From: an uncultured Clostridia bacterium
GTDB taxonomy: Bacteria > Bacillota > Clostridia > Christensenellales > UBA1242
Assembly: GCA_934772445.1 (NCBI GenBank)
Contig: CAKVMJ010000017.1
Location: 1-34,647 of the forward strand
Length of the DNA stretch: 34,647 bases
Direction of reading: 5' to 3'
Within the stretch, counting starts at the first letter, position 1. The number at the start of each line of letters is the position of its first letter. The notes beneath the pieces were generated by a model. That model was not told the origin of the DNA and made no database searches. It saw nothing but the letters and a program-made list of their open reading frames with translations. The translations under genes were made by a program, and so were the position numbers. Shown here piece after piece: positions 24,553-32,233 of the stretch.

Positions 24553-25200
24553 TTATTTTAATGAGCCAAACTCCATTTGCTTATAACTAAACCCAGTTAG
24601 TTTTTTATAAACTTTTTCATTACCCCAAAGGATAACGGTGGTTTTGTTTGTAAAGTAATATGAATTTAATAACTCCATAATATTATCTAATTCTTTTAGA
24701 GTTAAATTATCAAAAACATTTTCAATAAAAATAATTTGTTTTTCTCTATAAAAACTTCTTGCCAAAATTACAAGCAATTTTTCATAAACAGATAGTTGAT
24801 TAGCTTTTTTATTTTGTATATCACTCAAATTGAATTTAGTAATACTCTCATTTAAAATCTTATCAACTTCTTTTTTATTTTTAATTCTAAGTTTTATAAA
24901 GTATTTAATATTTTCCGAAACTGTTTTATTTTTAAATAAATCTAGAGTTTTTGGAATATATAAAAGATTTAATGACTTATAATCGATTTTATTTACCAAA
25001 TTTCCATTGATAAGAATCTCACCTTCTTTGGATTTTTCCAAACCTAAAAGCAACCTAAAGAGTTCTTCACATCCATTTTCAGCATTTGCATCTATAAAAA
25101 GTTTCTCACCCTCATTTAGCGAAAATGAAACATTATTAACTTGATTATAAAGATTGTTTGTTGTAAAACAAACCCCATTTAATTTAATCACATAATTCAT
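24553..25200 (-). CDS. Degenerate ABC-transporter ATPase-like protein
   Basis: The 215-residue protein follows the ABC nucleotide-binding-domain layout, close to FtsE/LolD-like proteins, but its catalytic motifs are lost. Where Walker A should read G-x-x-G-x-G-K-S/T it has IDANAENGCEEL (36-47), so the lysine is cysteine (C44). The signature LSGGQ is LSVYE (136-140). Walker B is IIFIEN (156-161), without the aspartate. The H-loop position reads ILWGN (tryptophan). The fold-supporting segments around GEILING, TVSENIKYF and LLVILARSF remain. No permease gene is adjacent. It may be a non-hydrolysing partner or scaffold. The ATG has no Shine-Dalgarno site but a strong promoter places +1 on it. Confidence 0.78.
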   Translation of the reverse strand: MNYVIKLNGVCFTTNNLYNQVNNVSFSLNEGEKLFIDANAENGCEELFRLLLGLEKSKEGEILINGNLVNKIDYKSLNLLYIPKTLDLFKNKTVSENIKYFIKLRIKNKKEVDKILNESITKFNLSDIQNKKANQLSVYEKLLVILARSFYREKQIIFIENVFDNLTLKELDNIMELLNSYYFTNKTTVILWGNEKVYKKLTGFSYKQMEFGSLK

Positions 25201-25206
25201 AACTAT

Positions 25207-25234
25207 ATTATATCAAAAAAGAATTAATTTTCAA
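25207..25234 (-). promoter_or_regulatory. Predicted promoter of the ABC-like gene, leaderless
   Basis: Minus strand: -35 TTGAAA (25229-25234), a 16-base spacer ending TGA, and -10 TATAAT (25207-25212). Six bases then lie before the ATG, so the expected +1 is its A at 25200. A 16-base palindrome, ATCTAAAATTTTAGAT (25235-25250), abuts the -35 and could be an operator or a weak hairpin. Confidence 0.72.
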
Positions 25235-25284
25235 ATCTAAAATTTTAGATGATTTATTTTTATTTTAAATTGAAATTATATCTA

Positions 25285-26301
25285 TTAAATTTTGTTCTCA
25301 AACATATCCATTTGAATATTATAAAATCTATGGTTAATTGAATTATTTAAAAAATCATACAAATCTTTCTCATTTGTTTTCTCATTAATAATATAATCAC
25401 AACTACTTTTCAATTCATTACTCTGTTTTTCAGTTTCGAACTGATCTGACTTCTCACTATATTGACCATCTCGTAGAATGATATTATGTTTTCTAAATTC
25501 TTCTGAGGGGTTAACGTTAATATGGATTACATTTATTCCAATATTCTTAAAATAATCTATACATTTTTTATGCCTTAACCCATCTACAACTAAAATACTA
25601 GCATTTTTAAAATTATTAAGTACCGTATATTCCATAAAATCTTCAAATTTGCTAAGTATTACCATCTGACCGATTTTTTGTAAATTTAATCTATTTATTT
25701 CCAAATTTTGTTTCAAACAAAGCAATTTCAAATAATCCGAAAAGCTATTTCTTTTACATTTAAACATTTCAGAAATTCTTTCTGCCCAATAAGTTTTACC
25801 ACTTCCTATTTTACCAGAAATTAAAATAATTGTACTAGGATATTTTAGATTATAATCTATCCAACCTCGTTTGTCTTTTTTATCAATATTGAATGGTGGT
25901 ACAGATATGGGTTTAGTAATCCACATTAAGGAAACATATTTCTTTTCAACCCTATCTATCCAAAAAGAATCCTCAAAAGCACAAATTTCTTTCGAATACT
26001 TTTGTTTTAAGTCATTTAAGTCTAAATTGTTATCTTTGCTGAAAAATTCAACTTTTTCAATTATTGAATAAGCTGTTACAGGCTTTCCTGAATCCTTAAT
26101 AAATATGATATCTTTATCTTTTACTTTTTTGTACGGAGAACACTTATTAATTGAAAATCTAGATTCAATTATTTTCTCACCCGAAAGCATATAAGAATAA
26201 AAAGGTTGTGCAACAATAGCCAAATGCAAACTCATACCAGCATTTATTCTTATATCATTTAAAACACATTCATTTAGAAGTTTTGTCCCAATATTTTCCA
26301 T
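25285..26301 (-). CDS. ASCH-like domain fused to P-loop nucleotide kinase-like domain
   Basis: The 338-residue protein appears to be a two-domain fusion. Residues of about 24-135 resemble the ASCH (PUA-like) fold, with the G-x-K-x-x-E-x-R signature in GEKIIESRF (41-49) and DIIFIKDSGKPVTA following; ASCH domains bind nucleotides or RNA. From about 155 a P-loop kinase begins: ILISGKIGSGKTYWAE (Walker A 162-170), then a region like dNMP kinases with LVVDGLRHKKCIDYF (238-252) and NPSEEFRKHNIILRDG. It is last in the DUF4186 / radical SAM / methyltransferase cluster, overlapping the methyltransferase end by 32 bases. GGAG lies ten bases before the ATG. A kinase acting on a modified nucleotide is my inference; defence is an alternative. 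Confidence 0.78.
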   Translation of the reverse strand: MENIGTKLLNECVLNDIRINAGMSLHLAIVAQPFYSYMLSGEKIIESRFSINKCSPYKKVKDKDIIFIKDSGKPVTAYSIIEKVEFFSKDNNLDLNDLKQKYSKEICAFEDSFWIDRVEKKYVSLMWITKPISVPPFNIDKKDKRGWIDYNLKYPSTIILISGKIGSGKTYWAERISEMFKCKRNSFSDYLKLLCLKQNLEINRLNLQKIGQMVILSKFEDFMEYTVLNNFKNASILVVDGLRHKKCIDYFKNIGINVIHINVNPSEEFRKHNIILRDGQYSEKSDQFETEKQSNELKSSCDYIINEKTNEKDLYDFLNNSINHRFYNIQMDMFENKI

Positions 26302-27457
26302 ATTCTTTATACTCCAAACTTACAATATTTTCAATAAAATCAACAATCTCTTTATTATTCTTATATTTTTTTAGACAAAATTGATAAGATTCTTTACTCC
26401 TTAAATTTAATATTTCACTTACTAATTTTGTATTGTTACATTTAAATACCCTATTCCCAGAAGTCCAAAAATTAACAAGGTTTAATTTATCGTTTCGCAT
26501 ACTTACAGTAGGAAGAATATCAGAATCATAAATCTTTTCAAATACATTTTTGGCTGAACAAGTCTGTGATGGCAACAATTTAATTCTTATGTTATTTATT
26601 GTGTATTCTTGCCATCTATTTTCCTCATTTTTATTAAAATAATCAAAATTAATTGTTCCGTTTTGAACATACCTAAAAATAAGCAAATTACCATACCTCC
26701 AATCAATAGGAAAATTTGTTATTTCGTTGTCTAATATACTATTGATTTCGAATGGAGATGAAATGTAGTTTATTGTTTCTACATCTTCTTCCACCAATTC
26801 AAATCCAACCATATTAGCAAAATTAATTATATCTAATCTTTCTCTTTCAATAGAAGCCCTAACACCCAATGGTGGGAAAATAACAAAAAGGAATGCATTA
26901 ATATTAGACAATTTACCAAACTTAAAGATAAAATTTAGATAAGCATCCTTGTACCAAGGAGGGTCACAAATAATTGCATCAAATTTTTGTTCCGTAGTAT
27001 AATTCATAATATCAGACACAACTTTATTTTGAAATCTCAAACTTGTAGTATTTTTTTCTATAAAAGTAATATCTCTTTTCTTTAAGAATGCATTTTTATT
27101 ATAAATAAGTGAAGGAGTCCCCCACAAAAAGGAACTTGCCATTTCGACTACAATAATTTGATATCTTATTGAATAAATAATTTTGAGTTTTATGTGTAAA
27201 TCTCCAATCGGAATCTAACATATGTGGAATTGGTTTGTATTTGACATATCTATAAACACTTTTTTTATTAATTCGTTTGTTTTTTGTTGCTTCTAAAAGA
27301 ATATTCTTTTTCTTATCGTTGTCAAAATTACTTTCTTTTAAAAATTTTATACAATCAACAATAAAGCACCCTTGCAATTTTTTATAAATGTTTGTAAATT
27401 TGTAGTATTTTTATTTTCAAGTGCTTTATGAATTATTTTTTCATAAAACTTATCCAT
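26270..27457 (-). pseudogene. DPPW-motif methyltransferase-like gene, double frameshift
   Basis: The intact gene would be 396 codons from the ATG at 27457 (AAAGGA upstream, inside the radical SAM end) to 26270. As read it is broken. The first frame, MDKFYEKIIHKALENKN, stops at 27347. One missing A in the A5 run at 27408-27412 (minus) restores a frame continuing KYYKFTNIYKKLQG..., including HMLDSDWRFTHK. One extra G in the G5 run at 27119-27123 then breaks it: removing it turns LFVGDS into LFVGTPSLIYNKN and rejoins the long 3' frame. That part has the catalytic IICDPPWY motif of amino-methyltransferases. The compensating indels in homopolymers may be sequencing error or true decay. With only the last piece, an ATG at 27142 would give a 290-residue protein lacking part of the cofactor loop. 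Confidence 0.75.
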
Positions 27458-27462
27458 ATTAT

Positions 27463-28440
27463 TTAATCCTTTATTTTAATATCACAAATATTTTGTTGAA
27501 TTTCTTCTATTGTAAAACGTTTTTTTATTTCATCACACCATACTTTTATTGCTACATTTTGATTATCTATTGCTTTTTTACTATCTGGATTTTTTATCAT
27601 TCTACCTTTAGTTGGCGTAAATTGAAATATTTTCAATGGAATTATCCTTAAAGGAAAATAAAAAGAAATTTCTTTTTGAATTCTATCCATAAAATTAGCA
27701 ATTCTATTTTTTATATTTCTAATATTATTGGTTGTCAGTGTAATATATCCATAGACATCAAATCCATATTCTATATATTTTTTTAAAGTCTTAAATGATT
27801 TATCATAAAATTCTTTTTTTAACATACAATTATACTCATAGGATTCTTCATCAAAACCTTTAAAACAACAAACTTTGCCATAATTTTTATAGGAAACTAG
27901 TTCTTTAATTTCATCATCACTAAGGTAGGTAAACATATTTTCTGTCGATAAAGTATCATCAGACCAAATGTAATATTTTTTATCAAGACTTCTTTTTTTT
28001 AACTCTCTAGCTAACCATAAAGGCCACTCTGGTGTTAATTCAGGATTTCCTCCAGATAAATCTATAACTGTTTTACCTTTACACTGCACCTCTAAACGAT
28101 CAACAATTTCACTCATTGAAAACCATTTAGAATTTTTATCACTTAAATTTTTTAAGTTATCAGGCACAAAACAATACCAACAATTCATATTGCAAATTGG
28201 CAATTGAAAAACTTGCACATTAATTTGAGGTTCATTATATGGTAAACCAAAATATTTATTTGCAGGATCAATTGGTAATGGGTCATTTATCCAATCTTTT
28301 ATTAGTCTTTTAAAATGATGTATTCTAGCAAAACCTCCACAAGTTGGTTTTTCTGTTAAATCCTGTTCCTGTTCAGATCCTTCAATCTTTGCTAATAAAA
28401 TTCTCTGATTCTCTACATCAATAAACCTTCTTCTATCCAT
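27463..28440 (-). CDS. Radical SAM protein
   Basis: A 325-residue radical SAM enzyme. The [4Fe-4S] motif C-x3-C-x2-C is CNMNCWYC (C83, C87, C90). The SAM-amino-group motif reads DLSGGNPEL (127-135), and IWSDDTLS follows at about 158-165. An ~80-residue N-terminal region (CGGFARIHHFKRL...) precedes the barrel. No SPASM-type cysteine cluster is obvious. Only two isolated cysteines (KVCCFKG) are seen after the barrel core, so one cluster is likely. AAAGGAG lies before the ATG, which shares one base with the DUF4186 stop (TAATG). The methyltransferase start lies five bases downstream. It therefore belongs to the four-gene cluster; substrate unknown. Confidence 0.88.
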   Translation of the reverse strand: MDRRRFIDVENQRILLAKIEGSEQEQDLTEKPTCGGFARIHHFKRLIKDWINDPLPIDPANKYFGLPYNEPQINVQVFQLPICNMNCWYCFVPDNLKNLSDKNSKWFSMSEIVDRLEVQCKGKTVIDLSGGNPELTPEWPLWLARELKKRSLDKKYYIWSDDTLSTENMFTYLSDDEIKELVSYKNYGKVCCFKGFDEESYEYNCMLKKEFYDKSFKTLKKYIEYGFDVYGYITLTTNNIRNIKNRIANFMDRIQKEISFYFPLRIIPLKIFQFTPTKGRMIKNPDSKKAIDNQNVAIKVWCDEIKKRFTIEEIQQNICDIKIKD

Positions 28441-28811
28441 TATTTTTCTCCTTTAAATTGTTTTATTTCAATTTTTATCCACTCCATTATAATATCTACA
28501 ATATAATTGCACTCATTTTCAGTTAAAATATGTGTTTCTTCAATAAAATGCCACTTTTTTAAACAATTACGGCAACAGGTTGCTGTTGCGTGTTGAGCTA
28601 TAAATACTGGATGCCCTTTCATCGGTGTTTGCTTTCCATCGTTAAATTTTGAAATATCCTTAAGATGTTTGATTACGAAATCGTAAGCGTGGGATTCAAT
28701 TGTATCAATCCCTTTTTTATCAATGTATTCAAAATCTTTAACTTTTAGATGAAAAGAACTTCTAAACTTTGAATTGCTTAACTTACACAAAACTTGAATT
28801 ATATCCTTCAT
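28440..28811 (-). CDS. DUF4186 family protein
   Basis: A 123-residue protein that matches my memory of DUF4186, a family of unknown function. The conserved core is nearly intact: SKFRSSFHLKVKD near 14-26, IESHAYDFV, NDGKQTPMKGHPVFIAQHA (57-75) and TATCCRNCLKKWH (76-87). The C79/C80/C83 and His cluster could bind a metal or be catalytic. It is first in the accessory cluster and overlaps the radical SAM gene by one base. There is no Shine-Dalgarno site. TGC-TATTAT ends seven bases before the ATG, so its mRNA may be leaderless. Confidence 0.85.
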   Translation of the reverse strand: MKDIIQVLCKLSNSKFRSSFHLKVKDFEYIDKKGIDTIESHAYDFVIKHLKDISKFNDGKQTPMKGHPVFIAQHATATCCRNCLKKWHFIEETHILTENECNYIVDIIMEWIKIEIKQFKGEK

Positions 28812-28818
28812 ATTTAAT

Positions 28819-28827
28819 ATAATAGCA
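28819..28827 (-). promoter_or_regulatory. Extended -10 element of the accessory cluster
   Basis: Minus strand TGC-TATTAT; the expected +1 is at 28812, one base before the DUF4186 ATG. No good -35 is found. A second TGA-TATAAT occurs about 30 bases further upstream, so the start point is uncertain. The remaining sequence to 29019 is very AT-rich and shows no convincing gene. Confidence 0.4.
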
Positions 28828-29019
28828 TATTTTTATTGAATTTTTTAATATTATATCAACAAAAATTAAAAAAGTTACAAAATTTATAAATTTATTTTTA
28901 TTAAACAAATTTAAGACTAACAAGTTTTTTAAATTTGATAAATAAGGTATAATCAAAATATATTTATAAATGATTATTAAAATAAGTCGCACCTATTAAT
29001 ATTTATCATTTTATAATAC

Positions 29020-29048
29020 AAAAAGCACTATCCTAAGATAGTGCTTTT
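29020..29048 (-). terminator. Intrinsic terminator of hpf
   Basis: A 12-bp perfect stem AAAAGCACTATC / GATAGTGCTTTT with a CTAA loop has five Ts on the minus strand just after the hpf stop. It isolates hpf from the accessory cluster. Confidence 0.92.
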
Positions 29049-29053
29049 AAATA

Positions 29054-29578
29054 TTAATAATTAACTTCAATTAAGCCAAGGTCGCCAAATTGTCTTTTAT
29101 ATAAAACTGAAACTTTGCCTGTTTCTGCATTTAAGAAAATATAGAATGAATGGCCTAAAGCCTCTAAATTAAATTTTGCATCTTCAATTGTTAATGGGTC
29201 TAAATCAAATTTCTTAACCTTAACAATTTGTTCTTTCTCAACAACTGGTAATTCTTCCAAGAATTCCAATTCTCCGCTATAATCTTTAGCACCTTTAACT
29301 TTATTTCTATTAGAATACTTAATAATTTGTCTTTCAATCTTTGGTAGAACAGTATCAATATTATTATACATATTTTCGCTTGAAACTTCACCTCTAACAA
29401 ACATATTATCTGAATTAAGAGTTATTTCTAATTTTTCAATATCATTTTGTTCTGTGCAATTAACTTTAGCATCACAATCTTTTGGAAAATATTTATTTAA
29501 TTTTTCCAATTTCTTTTCTAGAACCTCTTTAAATCTGTCAGAAATTTTATAGTTCTTTGCCACATATTTAATTTTCAT
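29054..29578 (-). CDS. hpf: Ribosome hibernation-promoting factor, long form
   Basis: Long-form HPF dimerises 70S ribosomes into inactive 100S particles under stress. Residues of about 1-100 form the HPF/RaiA ribosome-binding domain, starting MKIKYVAKNYKISDRFKEVLEKKLEKLNKYF. A charged linker follows. The C-terminal dimerisation domain of about 55 residues is recognisable in VKKFDLDPLTIEDAKFNLEALGHSFYIF and the end FGDLGLIEVNY. Its 174 residues are near the usual 175-190. GGAGGA lies eight bases before the ATG. It is monocistronic, with its own promoter, an inverted repeat in the leader and a strong terminator. Confidence 0.92.
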   Translation of the reverse strand: MKIKYVAKNYKISDRFKEVLEKKLEKLNKYFPKDCDAKVNCTEQNDIEKLEITLNSDNMFVRGEVSSENMYNNIDTVLPKIERQIIKYSNRNKVKGAKDYSGELEFLEELPVVEKEQIVKVKKFDLDPLTIEDAKFNLEALGHSFYIFLNAETGKVSVLYKRQFGDLGLIEVNY

Positions 29579-29602
29579 ATAAGTTTTCCTCCATTTTCAA
29601 AC

Positions 29603-29624
29603 TTGTAATATTATTATATTACAA
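29603..29624. repeat. Inverted repeat in the hpf leader
   Basis: A 9-bp perfect inverted repeat, TTGTAATAT and ATATTACAA, separated by four bases, spans the expected hpf transcription start. Position and symmetry suit a repressor operator, or a 5' hairpin in the mRNA. Confidence 0.6.
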
Positions 29625-29628
29625 TTAT

Positions 29629-29657
29629 ATTATAACAAACCATTAAATTAATCCCAA
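29629..29657 (-). promoter_or_regulatory. Predicted hpf promoter
   Basis: Minus strand: -35 TTGGGA (29652-29657), a 17-base spacer ending TGT (extended -10), and -10 TATAAT (29629-29634). The +1 would be near 29622, giving a leader of about 44 bases with GGAGGA. Confidence 0.7.
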
Positions 29658-29679
29658 ATATAAAAAGTGGATTTTAAAG

Positions 29680-29707
29680 AAAAAAGCTTAGAAATTTAAG
29701 CTTTTTT
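29680..29707 (-). terminator. Intrinsic terminator of the lysS-degV-clpC operon
   Basis: An 11-bp perfect stem AAAAAAGCTTA / TAAGCTTTTTT with a 6-base loop. It begins inside the clpC stop codon, with Ts on the 3' side of the minus strand. Confidence 0.85.
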
Positions 29708-32207
29708 ATTCAACATTAAAATTCAAATAACCATTCATTGCGGATATTAACACAGTATTGCCCGGCAAAACTCTACCCATCAATATATCTTCCGCTATTC
29801 TATCTTCTAATTGTTGCTCGATTAATCTTCTTAATGGTCTAGCACCCATCTCGCTATCATAACCATTTTCAATCAAATAGCCAAGTGCACTTTCTGTAAC
29901 TTTTAAAGAAATGCTTTGTTCTTTTAACTTACTATTCAACTTACTTATAAATATTTTAGTTATTTGAGCCAACTGCTCCATATTCAATGGATGGAAAACT
30001 GTAACTGTATCTATTCTATTAACAAATTCTGGTTTAAAGAATTGCCTAAATTCGTTTGTCAAAATCTTCTTCATACCTTCAAAATATTGCATTTGTTCTT
30101 CTTCAGATAGATATGCATACGCAACTGCATTACTGCCTTTAGGCAACGCCGAAACACCAACATTACTTGTAAATATAATAACTGTATTTTTAAAGTTTAT
30201 AAGCCTTCCTTGACCATCTGTAAGCCTTCCATCATCTAAAACTTGTAATAACAAATTAAATATATCTGGGTGAGCTTTTTCAATTTCATCAAATAAAACC
30301 ACGCTATAAGGCTTTCTTCTTACCTTTTCTGTTAGTTGCCCAGCCTCTTCATAGCCAACATATCCTGGGGGCGAACCTATAAGTTTGCTAACAGTATGCT
30401 TTTCCATAAACTCGCTCATATCAAGCCTTATCAACGCATCACTATTATCAAACAAACTCTCAGCCAAGGCTTTGCAAAGTTCGGTTTTACCAACACCTGT
30501 TTGCCCTAAAAACATAAAACTACCAATTGGTCTATTCTTATCTTTAAGACCAATTCTAGCCCTTCTTATGGCTTTTGCAACAGCATTTACAGCTTCATCT
30601 TGACCAATTACTCGTTTATGAAGTTCATTCTCTAAATTAAGCAACTTTTCTCTTTCATCGCTTGTTAATTTATTTACTGGAATACCAGTCCAACTACTAA
30701 CAATCTCACTAATATTTTCTTCAGAAATTACATTTTTAGCCGTTTCGCTATTTGCTTGAAATTTTGCAATAAGATTATTTTTTTCCTCTAGCAATTGCAT
30801 AATTTTCTCACGCATTTCGCCAGCTTTAGAATAATCTTCATATTTTAAAGCTTCTTTTTTAACTTCTTCTGCTCTATCAATCTTCTCTTCAATTTGAACA
30901 ATCTCTTCTGGCTTTTTCAATCCAAAAACTCTTGCCCTAGAACTTGCTTCATCAATTAAGTCTATCGCTTTATCAGGCAAGTTTCTATCTGGGATATACC
31001 TATCACTCAAATTAACAGCTGAAACGATTGCTTCATCGGTTATTGTAACACCGTGATATCTTTCAAAGGTTGGTCTTAATCCTTTCAATATCTTAATTGT
31101 ATCTTCCACAGAAGGAGGATTAATAACAATTGGTTGAAATCTTCTCTCCATTGCTTTATCTTTCTCGATGAACTTTCTATATTCATCAATTGTGGTTGCA
31201 CCAATGGTTTGCATTTCTCCCCTCGATAAATATGGTTTTAAAATATCAACAGGATTAATTTCTCCCTTATCTCCACCTGCTTGCATAAGAGTATGGATTT
31301 CATCAATAAACACGATTATATCGTTTCTTGAAGTAACAGTACGAATTAAATCACGCATCTTCTCTTCCAATACGCCTCTAAATTTCGTACCAGACATAAG
31401 TCCGCTTATTTCCAAGGAAAATATCATCTTATTTTGCAATATTGATGGAACTCTATTATTAACGATAGCAAGCGCTAAACCTTCAACTACCGCACTCTTA
31501 CCTACGCCAGCATCACCAATTAAAATTGGGTTATTCTTTGTTTTACGGCACAAAATTTCAATCATTCTTTCAATTTCTTCGTTTCTGCCTATAATTGGGT
31601 CTATCTTACCGCTTCTTGCTTTTGCGGTTAAATCTATACCCATATCTTTTAATTCTTCGGGCAAATCCGAAACACTTGAATTTTGTTCCACTTTTCCATT
31701 AATTTCATTCGCTAGATTATTAGTAACAACTTGATTTATATTATCTTGATTTTGAGTTATTGCTTCAGACTTAATTAGCTGCATTAAATTTGCTTTTAAT
31801 TCACTTATATTAACTCTAAAATTCTTTTTCAAAATTGTTACAGCAAAAGAGTTTGTTGTATGCAAAATCGAAATAAGCAAATGTTCTGGAGTTATAGAAT
31901 CTTTGCCTATTTGATTTGCAAACTGGCTCGCAATCATAAAAATTTCTTTACATTGTGGAGTTAACTCTATTTTATTTTTTAATATAGTTGATTTATTTTT
32001 GGAGAAGTTTTTTGTGAAGATATTATCCAACTCGCTTTGAGTTACAGCAAACGATTTTAAAACTCGGCTTGCCGTACAATCAACAGTTGTTACACCATAT
32101 AATAAATGTTCAGTTCCAATCTGAAAAGTGCCATATTTTAATGCAACTGTACCAGCATTTTGCAAAATTATATTAATTTCATCTGTAACTTTTAATTCAT
32201 CATTCAT
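29706..32207 (-). CDS. clpC: ClpC-type AAA+ unfoldase
   Basis: A two-ring AAA+ chaperone of 833 residues that normally feeds proteins to ClpP. Visible parts are the N-terminal Clp repeats (about 1-145), AAA-1 with GDAGVGKS (near 232), a middle region with a UVR-like helix (KYEDYSKAGEMREKI, about 455-470), and AAA-2 with GQTGVGKTE (near 569). A conserved D2-small end follows (GARPLRRLIE). The ClpP-docking loop, usually V-G-F, here reads NAVAYAY (near 694-700), i.e. VAY. ctsR, mcsA and mcsB, its usual Bacillota operon partners, are absent; it follows degV by 26 bases. I start at ATG 32205-32207, not the TTG just before it; the ribosome site is weak (GTGAG). Confidence 0.93.
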   Translation of the reverse strand: MNDELKVTDEINIILQNAGTVALKYGTFQIGTEHLLYGVTTVDCTASRVLKSFAVTQSELDNIFTKNFSKNKSTILKNKIELTPQCKEIFMIASQFANQIGKDSITPEHLLISILHTTNSFAVTILKKNFRVNISELKANLMQLIKSEAITQNQDNINQVVTNNLANEINGKVEQNSSVSDLPEELKDMGIDLTAKARSGKIDPIIGRNEEIERMIEILCRKTKNNPILIGDAGVGKSAVVEGLALAIVNNRVPSILQNKMIFSLEISGLMSGTKFRGVLEEKMRDLIRTVTSRNDIIVFIDEIHTLMQAGGDKGEINPVDILKPYLSRGEMQTIGATTIDEYRKFIEKDKAMERRFQPIVINPPSVEDTIKILKGLRPTFERYHGVTITDEAIVSAVNLSDRYIPDRNLPDKAIDLIDEASSRARVFGLKKPEEIVQIEEKIDRAEEVKKEALKYEDYSKAGEMREKIMQLLEEKNNLIAKFQANSETAKNVISEENISEIVSSWTGIPVNKLTSDEREKLLNLENELHKRVIGQDEAVNAVAKAIRRARIGLKDKNRPIGSFMFLGQTGVGKTELCKALAESLFDNSDALIRLDMSEFMEKHTVSKLIGSPPGYVGYEEAGQLTEKVRRKPYSVVLFDEIEKAHPDIFNLLLQVLDDGRLTDGQGRLINFKNTVIIFTSNVGVSALPKGSNAVAYAYLSEEEQMQYFEGMKKILTNEFRQFFKPEFVNRIDTVTVFHPLNMEQLAQITKIFISKLNSKLKEQSISLKVTESALGYLIENGYDSEMGARPLRRLIEQQLEDRIAEDILMGRVLPGNTVLISAMNGYLNFNVE

Positions 32208-32233
32208 CAAATTTTCTCACTAAATTTAACTTA

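Noticed and set aside
25235..25250. 16-base palindrome as terminator of the accessory cluster
   Set aside because: It is pure AT except two pairs and no T run follows on the minus strand; an operator-like or chance palindrome fits better.
27099..27377. Stand-alone 92-residue protein beginning at a TTG
   Set aside because: It continues in frame with sequence upstream of the TTG, joins the neighbouring frames after single-base corrections, and is better explained as the middle of the broken methyltransferase.
27407..27413. Programmed -1 frameshift in the methyltransferase gene
   Set aside because: The in-frame context (T AAA AAT) is not a classical X-XXY-YYZ slippery heptamer, and a second, opposite shift would also be needed.
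28783..28992. 69-codon minus-strand frame upstream of the DUF4186 gene
   Set aside because: It overlaps the DUF4186 start, is Ile/Lys/Asn/Tyr-rich as expected of random AT-rich DNA, and lacks a ribosome binding site.
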